Origin: Casuarius casuarius
Lineage: Eukaryota; Chordata; Aves; Casuariiformes; Casuariidae
Direction: 5' to 3'
Length of the DNA stretch: 64,000 bases
Assembly: GCA_003342895.1 (NCBI GenBank)
Contig: PTFA01000407.1
Location: forward strand, 283,134-347,133
Shown here: piece by piece, positions 36,871-50,000 of the stretch
Layout: every line of letters starts with the position of its first letter
Numbering within the stretch: position 1 is the stretch's first letter
Made by a program: the position numbers and the translations under genes
Notes under the pieces: generated by a model
Told to the model about the DNA's origin: nothing
The model's input: the letters and a program-made list of their open reading frames with translations, nothing else
Database searches by the model: none

Positions 36871-37499
36871 GCTAAAAGATTAAAAAAAAAGAGGGAAGGG
36901 GGGGAAAGGGAGAGGAAAAATCCCCCCTTGCCATGTGTCGTAGCTAAAAAGGGAAACAAAAAGAAAGACCTTTCCCNCTTTCCCTTCTCCCAGGCGTTTC
37001 CAGAAGAGAGCTCACTTCCGCAGCAGTGCTCAGAGGCACTCTCCTCGCCTCCGCTGCGCCGCGGGGCGGGAAGGAGTTTGCATTCGTTCTTGGGTTTGGG
37101 GTTTTTTTTCTTTTGTTTTTTCTTTTGTTTTTTCTTTCTTTCAATTTACGCCCTGCTTTAGGTAAAGGTCTTCTCTAGCCTGGAGTAACAAGACCGCCCC
37201 GTGGCACCCTAACGCGGGTCAGCTGTTCAGACGATGCTGTCTGTCTCCATTCTTTTTTTTTTCTTCTTCTTCTTCTTTCATTCCTTCCTAGTTTAGCAAC
37301 TCTTTCCTCTGAATTGTCTCTCACTCTCCAGGTTTGTATCAAAAAAAGCACAGCCGTCGTTGGCCAGCAGTGGCCTATTTATCCAGAGATTTCCCTCCTT
37401 TCAACTTTTTTGCTCTGAAAAATACTGTGTATTACATACCAGATAGGCTTCCTCTTCTTTATTTTATTGTTTGGGGTTGATTTGGGCATTTCTGGGAGG

Positions 37500-37800
37500 G
37501 TTCTATACATATATATAAATATCTTTTTTTGTTTAGGGTTTTTTTGTTTTGTTCTGTTTTTATTAATTTTTAACTCTTTCCAGTGAATGCTTTTTTGTGC
37601 TGATTTTTTCTTCCTCCAGTCCTCCCTTTTAGTGAATGGTGTTTTTTCTCTCTCATGTGAGGATGTTTGTGCTGCAAAAAAAAAGAAAAAAAACACAAAA
37701 AAATTACAAAACAAAATAAAAAACCAAAAAAATACAAAAAAGCAAGAATGAAAATAATTTAAAAATTTTAAAAAACACACACAAAAACACAAAAAACAAA
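37500..37800 (+). other. paired U-rich and A-rich blocks in GoA 3'UTR
   Basis: A T-rich block (about 37525-37680) is followed immediately by an A-rich block (37675-37800) containing many AAAAAC and CAAAAAA words. In the mRNA the two could pair into a long imperfect stem. They also resemble ARE-like and poly(A)-like protein-binding tracts. The composition is plain; structure and function are inferred. Confidence 0.4.
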
Positions 37801-38104
37801 AAATGAAATCGAATGTAGTGTTTACATTAAAGCCACAGTTTTCATGACCAATCCTTCGTCATTTCTACTTTGATTAGTAATCAGATGTCTTCACAGTTTC
37901 ACTTTTAAGAGTTACCTTTGCTGAAGAAAAGCAGTCACACCTGTTTAAAATAAAATGAATAAATAAAGAGGAAACTAAAATATTATATATATATATAAAG
38001 CGCCAGGTCTTTCTAAGCCTTTCTATTACCAATCAGTGAGGTTTCTGTGATATATTACACACTGCCAATCTTTCTCTGACTAATGGAAAATTCATGTGTA
38101 GCTC

Positions 38105-38110
38105 AATAAA
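38105..38110 (+). terminator. GNAO1: GNAO1 (GoA) poly(A) signal
   Basis: AATAAA followed by GAGAATGTTTGTCTGTACGCC, a GU-rich downstream element. It gives a 3'UTR of about 2.2 kb. Upstream AATAAA words at 37949, 37958 and 37962 are plausible alternative sites, but their downstream sequence is less GU-rich. Confidence 0.65.
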
Positions 38111-38130
38111 GAGAATGTTTGTCTGTACGC

Positions 38131-41100
38131 CTGGTCTCTCACCTCCTGGTTTTCAGTCTAATTCTTTCACTGTGTTTCTCAATTGGTTTTCTTTTCTAAG
38201 GAAAGAAAAACTACAAAGTAACCTGCTTGCGTTGCTGGAAAAAAAATCCCCTTTGAAGATGTCTGGTGTGGGATTCTCTGGAAAAATNAGTTTTCTCCTA
38301 GGCGGGAGAGTAACAGCTCGGGGCTTTGGTGGGATTTGGCATCGCAGGGCGCTTCGCTGTATTAAGGCCCCATTGATTCCCCACACAAAGTGGCCATCTG
38401 CAGTGACTCAAGGTCTTGGCCCCNTGGGACATATCCAGACCAGTTGCAGAAGGCTGTAAAGCCTAGTGGCAACCTATTTCCCATCCCAGGTCAAACACGT
38501 TGGACCTTAACTTCCTCCCCAGCCACTTAGTCCAATTGCATCGCCCAGAGCACTCGCTCGCCCACGTCCTGGCCAGGCAGAAAGGCAAATTCCTGAGTCG
38601 CTCTTGCCCCTCATCCCATGCACAAAATAACANGCCAACAACACTTTCATCTCACCGCAATCACTTGTATGCATAATTGTTAAAAATAGCTGAAAGACAA
38701 GAGATTTAAGGAAAGAAATATAAACCCTGATAGCAACAATGCCATTCCTGCCTCCAGCACTTAATGTCACAGTCAGAAGAGCACAGCAAAACAGGCTAAA
38801 GTGAGACAGGAGCATGGGGTAGTCTGGCTAGGCAGTAAATCCAGTGAAAAATGTTTGACGGATGCTGATTCAGATTAAAAAGTAGAATTGATTTTGAAGA
38901 ACGTTTTTGGACCCGTCTCGCTCACTTTCCATAAATGTTCTGCCTAATGAACCATCAGAAGGCTCATCTAATAAAATCAGAAGCACAGTTCAGACAATAT
39001 TTGCAGGAAACTGATTTTGAACAAATAAAGATGCTATTCGCACTAAGTTCCAAAACTCACATCAATCGAGAAAAAAGCACAAGATCTTTACATCTTGTGA
39101 AAGCTAATGAGCACAGCTCAAGTACTACATAAAACCCAACAAAAGCACCAAGGTACAATTGAAGAACTGAGAAGACTNCACACCAATCATTTGTGGAAGA
39201 ATTTCTGCAGTCATTAAATTTATGATCCTGGCAGAAATTCTGCAAACAAACAGGTAGAAAAAGGGCACGTTTACAAGTTCAGTGCTTGCCATCCGATGGA
39301 CAAACTGCATCAGATTCCCCTGGGGTCCATCTGCCTCCCTGGACAGCATGTGATCTGCCGCGCGTGGCCATCTCCGGGGAGCTTGTTCTCCAGCTGCGCC
39401 AGATGTTTCCATGGGTGATGGCTGAAGGATGGACTGCACAGGCCCTTCTCTCATCCCCAAATATGTATATTGCCTTGAGGATAAATGGGTTTAAGCAGGA
39501 CTTCTATGCTCCCAATTTTGTCATTAGTCACTACGGATCTTGTTTCAAACAGAAAAAGGCAGAGCAATACCTCTGCACTCAGATTTGCGTTTCCGCTCAC
39601 CCGTGAGAAACATCAAATTAATTTCTGATGCTGGCAGAGCTGCTCTAGGTTGCCATGCTGATGCTATTTTACTTTTCCGTGAGTGCCGTATGGTTAAAAG
39701 TGCTTGGCATGTTTTGCAGAGCTGTGTCAGCGGTAAGCCTTTGTAACCTGTGTACATTTGAGGGTCCTGAATAACTGATCTCAGTTAGGGGAGATTCATG
39801 AAGGACAAGATTATCTTTGCTAAATCTGTGTTTCAAAGCCCCCAGTTTCTCTCAATGATAGCTGTGGGGCTGAGAATTTCAGCTGCTGCAAGCTGAAATG
39901 GGAATAGCAAGAGCAACAGGACTCTCACTGTCTGAAAAGTCAGCTCCAAAGTTGAAGTATTGTGCACTAAAACTCCTACAGATGACTCAAATTGCTTTGG
40001 AGCTTCAGCTGTAGCNAAAAAAAGGAAACATAAAAAACAAACAAAAACAAAAACCCCACAAAACCTCCCCAAACAAGAAATAAAAAGGGAATGTCTATTA
40101 CTGTGTGCTGGGAAACAAGGTCATTTCTATTTATTTCAACAAGAAGAACATCTATGGCTATTTAACAAACACATTCCTATTTTAGGTTTTGAGCAATGCA
40201 AACACTACCGCCAAGGGTAACGAGTTAGAAGGAGATTTCCCATGGGGAGATTTGTCCTGCAATTGCTAACCGCAGAATTTCTTGGACCTCCCTTGGAGAT
40301 AGCTGGTGTAGACCACCAGCACAGAGGATCCAGGCAGAGACACACTGGGACACCAGGCCAAGTGTCTCATCTTGGACTTGATTCANGTCCACGTCATATT
40401 GGCTCAAATGGACATGGTAGACTCATCTATGGTAAGGCAAGTTACTGGTCTGGCTCCTTCATTTTGCAGACCCTGTAAAGACACCAGAAGCTCAAAAACA
40501 TGCAAGATTTTTTTTCTCAAAGATGTAGGGGAAGGTTACATTCTCCAAGAAAGGTAAGATTTTCTCCCCACTACAGGACTAACCTGTATCTTTCAGTATT
40601 CTTTACCCAAGGTCCACAGGCTCCCATGCAAGCCCGTTTCAGGCACCTTGATTGCAGAAAGGAAATTACAGTGCACTGTGCAGCTACATTTCTGATGTGC
40701 AGCAAAACTAAACAACTTGTGGTTCAGACAGCGCATTGTTTTGGCCAGGAAGACGCTTCTTAAAGGTAGACCCTAGTGACTAGCTTACCCTGTAGCATAG
40801 CTCAGAAGCCTCCAAAAAGCTCTGTGACTGCTGTGTACACTCAGAAATGCATCTGGCTTTCCAAAAGCTGCTCCAGGCAGATGCTTGGTAGAGAGTCAGC
40901 TTGGCTACACTGCTCTCACCAGCTCTACACGGGCCCAAAAGTCACTGTAGGGGCTGGAGTTCAAGGTGAGCAACAGTTCTCCCTTGTACCCTTTCTCATC
41001 TCCCTTTACAAGGGAAGGGTCAGTGCTGGAGAGCCCGTTACACCAGATAGNTGGGGAATTTTTTTGTGACAGGAACATAGACTGTAGAAGTACTGCCCAG

Positions 41101-43700
41101 ATTTGTCTCTGGCACACACTCCTGGACCAACACTGGACCAACTCAGCAGTGAAAGTTTAGGCCCTCTGAGCTGAGGGACACTTTCCATGACACAAGTACC
41201 ATATTAGAAGCCACAAGCCTATGACAGAGATCTAAATTATGCCTTGGCAAAAACGGATAAGGTCGGATGGCCCCACAATCCTTGATCAGTGATGTGGTGG
41301 TAACTAGAAACAAATTTTGTTTGGGTAAACACTACTGCGCCCCAGTTAGAAATGGAGAGACTCCTGTTACGTCCATCCTGGTGTACATCACCGATTTTTT
41401 ACACCACAGCAGCTGGCCAGACTAAAGAGCAAGATAACTGCTGCTGAAATACAGGGATCCCCAAGATCTACCAGTGCAAACATCTGAAACTGGTCAAACT
41501 GGTCAAACCACAAAAATACCCAGGATAGGAGACTGAATGCCTTATGGAGCCACCTCTACAAATCCCTGCATAGGGGAAGCAGGGAGAGAAGAGCTTTTTC
41601 TCCCTGGAGTCAACGCTGCAGCATGTTCCTCTGGGGCTGGTACCAACCAGAGAAGCATATAGAGGTTACCAGGTGCTGAAACGTGGAGAAGGTATAAGGT
41701 AACATTAGCTTTGGGATCAGTGCTGGAACTATCCAGGAGAAACAGCTCGCCTGCCTAATACCTGCCTGCATTCAGAATTTTGAGCTCTATCAATGAGATC
41801 TNATATGGCAGCCCCATAACCGCAGAACTGTTGACCCATGTTAAATAGCCACACCAGGAAAGCAAGATGAAAGATGTAGCGTGGTTACACTGGCTGGCCT
41901 GAAGCCTTTGGACTGTACAGCATCACCTAGCTGTGCTGTGGCATTTGGGCACCACAAAGCACAGCACGGTGCACACTATGAGCACGCTTTCATTCTCTGA
42001 CCTCTTCTTTGGCAGCTCCACGTGCTCTCGGGCTGGTTTCTCACTAGTGCTTGGCAGAGCTCAGGCTGGCACTGTGCTCCTCATCTGCCTCCCGAACCAC
42101 AGGAACGCTTCCAGAGCCAGCTGGCCCACAAGGCTGACAGTCAAGACTGATGAAGGAGCTGTAGAGAAGGTTACCTAAGAAGCCAGGACCCCCTACCTTG
42201 GCTTTACACCGAGCCTCCCACTGAACTTCACACAGAACTAGCCTGAACAAAAAAAATATGGTTAGAAAAGGATGCTTTTTCCACACAGCAGCATGCCCTG
42301 TTCTGTGCGGCAAAGGTATTTCTTCAAGATTCCTGCTGTTTACAGCAATTCCANGAGACAGAAGTAGCTCATATTGGCACTGGCAAAGTCAATCAAGCTT
42401 CTCCTTGGATGACCTCCATTTCCAGGGAAGCAGAGCCAGCCAACAGGCCACCACTGGTCCATGTCGTGCTGCTTCACACAAACGAGCCTTTCATTGCTGA
42501 AGTAGGTCATTTTGTAAGGGTGCTCCAGGCAAGGATGCCATCCAGCGGCTGGCCAGGGGCATCACAGAAGAGAGCTGAAAGAAAAGCAGGATGAAGCCAC
42601 CAGAAAAAAGCTGAGAAAACAAGAATAGACAAATGCAGAAGGAACAACCCAGGAGTCTCCGAAACACCCCCACCCCTTTCTTGTTCTAGTTTCAAGATGC
42701 CTTCCTCATCTGTAGTGCAATCCAAACAGTTGTAGGATCTTTGGCAAGAGGGATTTATACAAGGAGGGAGTCCCACAACATCTTCTCCTTCCTGTCTGAT
42801 CTACTGGCAAACAAAGGAGGGAACGAGCCCGCCACAGCATTCCCCTGTTCCACAGCAGGGTCCCTCAAGGGGCAGAGAAAGGCAGGCTTTCTAGGCCACC
42901 GTGAACGTAAGGAACCAGGGAGCACTAGAACCAGGCTAAGGTGGAGGCTGTGCACCACTGTTCCCCAGCTGAACCTCGGGCAGGGTAGGGGCTCTGCCCT
43001 TTGCAGTTGAGGAGGGGGAAGGAAACGTCCTTAACATGCAGCCCTCCCTCCACCAGCAGGCAAACGAAGCAGGAGAGGACTNAGCATGCCAATGATACTC
43101 CTGCAAGCCCAAAGCTAGGTCAGAACCCACCACAGCTACAAGCATCCCCCTCTGCCTAGGTGAAACTGGGGGTCATTTTGCATCATCACGTACAAGAACT
43201 CCTAGAAACACAGCAAGGAGGAGGAACGCAAGGACACTCAAACCCACAAAGAAGGATTTCTACTCTACAGATGACTATTGTTTCTTCTTTACCTTTCTGC
43301 ACTCCCATAGGTACCTAGGTTCTCAGCCATTTCAATAAAGGACTCAGTTCTACGTATTGGTCACACGTACAACAACAGCTCTCATCCTGCAAGTATGCTG
43401 CCAGACAGTTCAAAACCCAACACTCCCCTCCTTTAAAAAACAAAAAACAAACAAAAAAAGAGTTCCTTCAGACATTTTCTCTTCCATTTTCATGTTCACA
43501 GCATAACTGAATTGCAGTAGCAATAACTGGTTTACAACCAAAGGCTTGGAAAAACTTCCTGAAACTTAACATTAGGCAGCAGTAATCCCTTTTGTTGAGA
43601 TAGAAAGGAGCAGTGGGTGGCGAACTGCAAGTGCTACATTTACAAACCAAACACATGCTAGGAACATGAGAAGTCACATTATAGAAATTCCCAAACAATT
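38131..43700. other. intergenic region between convergent GNAO1 and AMFR
   Basis: About 5.6 kb between the inferred 3' ends of two convergent genes. I see no exon, RNA gene or clear transposable element in it. Single N bases are frequent, about one per 500 nt. Short open frames on both strands show no family resemblance. Minor direct repeats occur, for example a doubled AAACTGGTC word near 41487-41506. Confidence 0.7.
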
Positions 43701-45140
43701 TCCAACACTGACCAAGATTTTATTTTTATTTTTTAACAATAAAAACAAACAGCTGTGCTCTGAGCAAAACCAAAGATCTCAAAAAAATTCTTTGAAGTTT
43801 ACTAATAGCATTGCAAAGTAAGGCTTCCCAAAGAGTTTTATTGAAATAAATTATTTTCACCTANACATTGATGCAACTCCTTTCATTAAATTTGCCTTTA
43901 AATGTCCTAAAAACCAATGGTAAAAAAAAAAAGTTACCAATAATTCTAGATAATACTGGGCTCCTTCTAAAGGACAGTGATACTAGAACTCATTCCTCAA
44001 ATTTAAAAATTAAGTCACTGCCATGTAAAACTCAACTATGCAAGCTAGCATTGGCGGTTCCAAGTGTATCTCATGTCAAAAGTTCTTTAGAAAAATCAAA
44101 GGTTAGCAGATTGGACTGCAGCTAGCCTAAGATCCAGCTGCCCCAATTCTTCTAGTCTTTCTGAATAAACTCGGGGTGACGCTGAGGGGTTAAAAATGAA
44201 ATAAAATGCAAGATACCGGAGCTATCTCCAGCCTCTTCATTGAAGTCCCATCTGTATTGCTCTAGAGACCAGAACAGGCAGGCCTTTCAATTGTATCCCA
44301 CTGGCATATCGTAACACTGAAATCCAGGGGCTAATAACTTCACTTTGTGCCCCCTTTTCTTCACTTTATTCCTCTCTGTCTCCCACTTGTGTCTGGCCAT
44401 AAAAGGCAAAGGAAAATAGTGCAGCCCTGGGGAGTGAACAGAGCTAGAAGTCAGCNAGTGCAGAAAAGCCCAGGAACAGTAAACAATTTTATACTGGAAT
44501 CAGTGTGAATTAGCACTTCGCTGCACAATTCATGGTCTTATTTTCTTCTACTTTATGTAGCTAGACAACTTCCATCCAGGCTAAGAACTCACTTTCCAGG
44601 AATACTACTCCAGCCCTTCAAGCTGGCCTATGTAACACTCTTCATTCAGTCGATACGAACAGTAACGTGAGAGCAGATGCCTGCTCATCTAATACAGGGT
44701 TCGCTGNAAATTTCTAAGCTTTCTTCCCTTCTTGGGATGACTCTCCCTGANCTCAAGCTAAACATGCCAGTGCCCTCTGTGACACGTACACACAGCTACT
44801 AATTTGGACACACTCTTTCCCCAGCCTCTGCTGTGCAGTCAGCCTAATACCTCATGCTAGCTGCAGAAATCATGCCCGTGGTTTAGAAATTGCCTTCGTT
44901 TGTGGAGGGGATCAACATCACATAGAAAATATTACAAAAAAGGTTAATTTGTCAGCTGTCCAAACATCATTAGACCACATGCTTTATACAGCAGAGAGGC
45001 AGCCAGCTCACTCAGCAGCACAGCTAGCTGAACTCCGATGAGACACTTTCCTGCTGGTATAGAAAGCGCAGGTTTCCTTGTATTTAATTTATTTATTCAA
45101 CATTGCTCACGAGGCGGAGAAGAGGGAGGGGCAGCGAGCG
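43700..45140 (-). other. AMFR: AMFR 3'UTR
   Basis: Sequence after the AMFR stop codon down to the tandem poly(A) signal. It is AT-rich, with several isolated N bases and no open frame of interest. The right boundary is fixed by the stop codon and the left one is inferred from the poly(A) signal. Confidence 0.6.
43719..43730 (-). terminator. AMFR: AMFR poly(A) signal (tandem)
   Basis: Read on the - strand, two AATAAA hexamers stand back to back here, at 43725-43730 and 43719-43724. They are followed by a GU-rich element with TGTTGG and TGTTTGGG words. Use of this site gives a 3'UTR of about 1.4 kb, close to that of mammalian AMFR mRNA. Other AATAAA words on this strand occur at 43837-43842 and 45088-45097; the latter would leave only about 45 nt of 3'UTR. 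Confidence 0.55.
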
Positions 45141-45288
45141 CTAAGAGTTTTGTTGCATCTGAAGTCTCCGTTCAGCGGCGGCAGCTAACGTTCTGCGACG
45201 CAGGGTGACGGGATCGGCGGAAGCGCCCTCAGACGGAGAGGGCTTCTCTGTGATCAACTCCTCGTCAGAGGTTTTGTTTAAATAGCGC
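45141..45288 (-). CDS. AMFR: AMFR last exon (p97/VCP-interacting C-terminus)
   Basis: Last coding exon, 148 nt, ending at TAG 45143-45141. It completes Lys595 and encodes 48 residues: the end of the UBE2G2-binding region (RYLNK), a linker, and the VCP-interacting motif with RRRTLAAAAERRLQ at about residues 624-637. AMFR (gp78) is an ER membrane E3 ligase that recruits p97 through this motif to extract substrates such as HMG-CoA reductase and CD3-delta for degradation. The acceptor is CTCCTGTAG/G. Counting all exons in the window back from here gives exactly the 643-residue length known for human AMFR. Seven residues of the linker differ from human as I recall it. Confidence 0.95.
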
Positions 45289-46832
45289 CTACAGGAGGAG
45301 ATGGAAAGGAAAAGATGGATAAGTAGAACCCACCTCATTTTGGCTCTGGAAAATACCTAGCTGGTACATCCAGGAAATAAGGGAGATTAAAGGCATATTG
45401 AAAGGAGGAAAATACTTTTGATACATACGCACTATATATTCCAAAAAAGGCTCATATAACGCTCATATAACCTATGATACACTTTATAGAGCTATCAGAA
45501 GCTCTTAATTTTTGTACAAGATTCTTGTGCATACAAGATGGAGCCAGTTCTAAAGGTCTGGGCTCTAATCTTAGCTCAGTGATTCACTGAGACTTCAGGT
45601 GAGTTACTTAATCTCTGTCTCCATTATCCCACCATTTAAGATGGGGCACTGCCTACCATAAGAATTCATTCACCAGTGTTAACAAGCAAGTCTTTGAAAG
45701 AAGAGGTGCTAAAGCTGCAAAGTGTAAGATAAAACAAAGATACAAAAATACAACGAAGCAGCTCCCAGATTCCACATCCCAGTGCATTACAAAATACAGT
45801 AGTGTGGAATTCCACAGCTCTTAAAAAACATAGGAAGAAAACTAGTAAACCAGAACGTAAAAATACTTTGCCTCCCTGAATGACATTTTTCAAATGTCAA
45901 NGAAAATGATTCTGGCAGCAAGCCTATTTATAGACAAACTCTTAAAAGCTGTTGTCCCACCCATTTTTCACATGGTAGCATTTCAACGTGCAAAAGAAAC
46001 TTAAGAACATGAGCAGCCTGTTAACACCAAAGAATGCATAACACAATGCATTTTTTGTAGACTCAATATTTTCCCCAAGATACAAAGGTAGAGACAGCAT
46101 TTGTTCAAAACAAATGCTAAATGAAAGTTTCCTCTATACCATCAAAACATTTTTCCCTTCTCTTGTTGTTTATCAACATTGGACATTAGCAAACTTCACC
46201 AGAATGACTGTATGTTAAAAAAAAAAGNAAAAGTTAAATACTAGATATAACGCATATAATTAGCTGGGCTAAAAGAATCAGTTANAGCCGGTCACTGTCT
46301 CCTCAAAAGTGTTGACGCGCCAGTTAATCCTCAGTTCCTTTGAGGTGCTTTAATAAGTAGCACTCTATCGACCCTATGCCACTTAGTGCTAAAGACACTT
46401 ACTCTGTGATTGGAAAGAGTGATGCCTGACAGTAATTTCGGCTGTAACAGCATACGCAGCGTAGGCTGACACCCGTGCTAGAAGACAAACTAAGGACGTA
46501 CCAGAGAACTCAGCAGAAGTAATGGTCTNTCACTTACTATAGGACCAAACTAAAACTCATTGAAGCTGGAGAAATCATCCTATGATTTCAAAGATCTTTG
46601 GGTCAGCTAGTTAAGAAGCTCTGTCTGTGCTGGGATCCATGACACTATTTCAGAATTGGGCTCATCAGCAATGGTTATTTTAAAAAGCATTCTCAGCCTG
46701 CTGTAGCAGATGCATTCATTGTTCCCACTGTATTTTGCATCTACCCAACCTCTCATTGGTCATAATCCATTTGAAATTCATTCTGGGTGTTATAATTGAG
46801 TGGCTTGGCTATAGTTTCCGGGAGGAACATAC
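45289..46832 (-). other. AMFR: AMFR intron 13
   Basis: A 1.54-kb intron between the last two coding exons, with donor AA/GTATGT and acceptor CCTGTAG. It is AT-rich with a few N bases. No further feature is seen. Confidence 0.9.
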
Positions 46833-47017
46833 TTTCGAGCTTGCTGCAACAAGTCCTCCTTCCGCTGAACCAACATACGCTGCCTTTCATCAGCTGACTT
46901 TGAAAAGCGACTTCCCCTGGCCTCAAAATCTTCTGTTTCACTAGGTTCTGCTTCCACTTCACTGAATTCCACCATTTCTTCCAGTCTTGAGTTGAGCTCA
47001 AGTGGCACTCTCTCGGT
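46833..47017 (-). CDS. AMFR: AMFR exon 13 (UBE2G2-binding region)
   Basis: Internal exon of 185 nt encoding residues 534-594 and the first two bases of Lys595. It begins TERVPLELNSRLEE and contains the acidic stretch EVEAEPSETEDFEARG. It then enters the helical G2BR, SADERQRMLVQRKEDLLQQA, which binds the back side of the E2 enzyme UBE2G2 and raises its affinity for the RING. The G2BR core matches mammalian gp78 except that the order Glu-Asp replaces Asp-Glu. The acceptor is TTCTCTTAG and the donor is AA/GTATGT, joining in frame to the last exon. If the donor is ignored, a short intronic read-through follows. Confidence 0.95.
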
Positions 47018-50000
47018 CTAAGAGAAAGGGGGTGGGGGAGGGAAAAAGAGGAAAAAGAAATCATTAAGTCTGTGAAAAGTTTGCAAACACGGTTTCTCTG
47101 CAACTAATGTAACAAGCGATAAAGAGCTGTGATTTTCAGATACACTGGAGGAAACTAGACTCTCACCTATTTACCCAATTCTCTTTGTTCTCCTTTAAAA
47201 ACCCCAGCCAAAATACACAAAGATAATTCAAAACATGTTCAAAGAGTCAGTATTCTATAAGGCTCCGTGTTTTATGCCATGTTTGAAAGTGATCTCAGAG
47301 TGATAAAAAATTAATTACTCATAATTAATGCTCTCTCAAAGTGAGGTACTTGATATAGTCAGATTCTGGAGCTGGCTGGATAGGCAATGCAACAGTAAAG
47401 AGTTCAAAGAAAAAAGGCCAGAAATCCATATACTAAGGAAAGAGTACCAAACACATTTGCAAAGAGGATGGGGCACCTGAGACAGGAATTTCTGATGCTG
47501 CAGTTCACCAGGTTCTGCAGCACCCAAATTATCATGTATTTGGACTGCTGGGGCAAGGCGGGCCGCTGTTCCAAGCAGTGCATGTCAATAAAGGAAGGTA
47601 GCAGCCCTGCTCGTAGTACCTCCTCACCCTTGACAGCTGGCCAACAACACTCATGTGAAAATTGAGCTGATGAATGATGACACTGGTAAACTAGCATAGG
47701 TGAAGTCATAGATCCTGATCACATTCTGTCATGTACTATCAGGTCAACTCTGCAGGGGAAAAAACAAGATGCTGCTAAGCACAGTAACTTCAAAAAACAA
47801 ATCATTTCAACCAAAAGTCNGAGTTTAGCTATCATTTGGTATTCCAGAAGATTACTCAAACAAGTAGGATGCATAAGAGAGGTATTACCCTAGTCAGTTC
47901 CTACAGTCTAGTTTTGGGCCTTTGGTACTCCAANCGCGCAAGCCTCAACGGCCAGTCGCGTGTGCAGAGCAGTGGACTCACTGCGTAAGTCCCAGCAGCC
48001 TGGGCTCAGCAGTATTACAGCGTGCAACGCATAGGTTTCAACAGCTGACNCGCAAAACAAGTTGAGTCATTCCAAAGCCCTAGAGATGTACCAGTAACTC
48101 CATCTCACTGATGCAATGCCTTTAGAGAGCAAACAGCAAGACAAATGTCACTTCCTATTAGCTAGGTGAACCAAAGAGGAACTGTCAGGACCTAAGCCAG
48201 AACAGCACTGACAAGGCAACCTCAGACACAAGANGTATTTTCTCAGCGTATTTCAACGAAGTGCCCGNGCACTGGCATCTACAGGAGGGTTCCCCCATCA
48301 CACGCACTAATGTCTTGGGGTGACATGACAGGGGTACTGTCGGACTGCCTCAGAGCAACGCCGCCTCTGAGATGAGGNAGCGAGAGCTCCACGGAGTGAT
48401 CTCACCCGCTTTATCCAGGGCCAGAAAGCCCAGTCAGTCTCCAAAGACTTCAGCAGATCCAGAGGAACAGGTATGAAACACTCTTGACTACTGCTTCTGA
48501 TTACCAAATTAGAAAATAGGTGGATAAGGCAAAGGGAAGTTTTGCTGGGATAGAGCAGTAAGAAGGTACTCATTATGGTTAAGTTCAGATGTGATCACTT
48601 TTTTCCTGTGGACCTAGGGTCACCTCAGCCTTTTTATTTTTTTTTTTCTTTCCCCCTAATGTTGCTAAGATGCAAATATTAATTCCCAGAGCCTGTTCTT
48701 CTATCTGAGCACAGGAGCAATTACTTAGGAGGTTTTAAAGAGAGAAACACCAAAACTTAGAGTAATGAGGGTTATGAAAAGCCTAAATATCAGACCAGGT
48801 CTCAGATGCAGAAACCCAAACACTTCAGAATCTACTTCCCTTACAGGCTCCGGGAAAAAAGGAATTAGTAACATGAAAAACCACAGATGCCTCAGAAGTG
48901 CGTCTAAATACTGTCACCAAGTATTTAAGCAATGGCAATAAGCTGGCTTGTTAAGGAGGGGCAACAGTTGCACCAAGAAAGCTTCAGCTTTGTAATGACA
49001 ACTTTCAAGCCAGGTCTGAAGAGTCCCACCCAATATCCACTACAGATTACAGAAACAGATAAACAAAAGAATCGTTTTTTAAAGGATAATTCTAAAATAA
49101 ATTTTAGTGCATGAAAACACAAGCTTTCAGGAAACAGCTATAGCTGCTCAGGCATCTGTTCTTGTTGGGAGTAATAACAGAATCAAAAAAAGCATGGGAG
49201 GGCAAATATAATGTAGTGGGGATAGAAAGAGAGCATATAGACCATTACGCACACTGCTGGCAGCATTACCACTTCAATACACAACCAGAAAAAAGTGCGT
49301 GCATGGCATCTTGCTAAGCGTTAAGGTGAAGACTGTTAGAACCGGAGCATTATCCAGCAAGTCTTTAACACACTTAATTTACACCATGTTGGCGCTCAGT
49401 ACTACCTTTAAGTCATGTCTGCATAAACACCCCAAAATTGCAAGTTACATTTAGAAAAAAAAAAAGAGTCACTACCTCTGTCTTAATTCTATAGAGGGTT
49501 CAAAGATCTTAAGTCATAATGTAGCACAGGAAACAGAGGATATTATCCATAAGGAAGGGTGCATTTGTCTGAGCTTGTCAGCTCTCATNAGCAGCGTTAT
49601 TTCCAACAAGCAGAACCCTCGTGTGTTTGCCACTTGCTGTTGCAGACCTATAACAACTCTCAATGGACATACTGATTAAAAAGGAAGGAAAGAAAAATGC
49701 TTGAAAGCTTGTAAAACATACTCTAAGGCTGCAACAGAAAGCAATCAGAGAGAAATCCACTGCCTGGCTGCCATGGTCTCTCCCAGCTGTATAAGGTGTG
49801 AAGTTACATCTATCCACTATTTGGAAATGCAAGTCTCACCCACAGGAGATGGTGGCTGCTTACATCCCTTCCCTCTTACGTATAAAAAGCTTCTTAAAAA
49901 CGAAGTGCAATCTGCTGAAGTAGCCTGTTTACTGCTAGATCCTTCCAGATAGACAGAGTTTGGCAGACTACAGCAATACATATTTTTGGGAAGACAAAAA

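Larger units (their letters stand above)
35905..38130 (+). other. GNAO1: GNAO1 GoA 3'UTR
   Basis: About 2.2 kb from the GoA stop to the poly(A) signal at 38105. In order it contains a CA repeat, a TA repeat, a GC-rich island at 36.42-36.87 kb, T-rich blocks at 37080-37145 and 37500-37680, an A-rich block at 37675-37800, and clustered AATAAA words at 37949-37967 that could serve as a proximal site. The right boundary is estimated from the last signal. A 211-codon frame at 36526-37161 is ascribed to low stop density in GC-rich sequence. Confidence 0.75.

Noticed and set aside
36526..37161. 211-codon open frame on the + strand
   Set aside because: It lies within the GoA 3'UTR, has two N positions and a low-complexity Phe-rich end, and is explained by GC-rich composition.
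38131..43700. A possible additional gene or CR1-type retroelement between GNAO1 and AMFR
   Set aside because: No splice-bounded coding blocks, no reverse-transcriptase similarity and no CR1-like 3' tail were recognised. A repeat-library search would settle this.
45088..45097. AATAAA words on the - strand as the main AMFR poly(A) signal
   Set aside because: They would leave a 3'UTR of only about 45 nt, while the tandem signal at 43719-43730 fits the usual length and has a better downstream element. Minor use remains possible.
46790..46832. Extension of AMFR exon 13 by about 14 codons
   Set aside because: It begins at a consensus GTATGT donor, and the last exon continues the known protein in frame.
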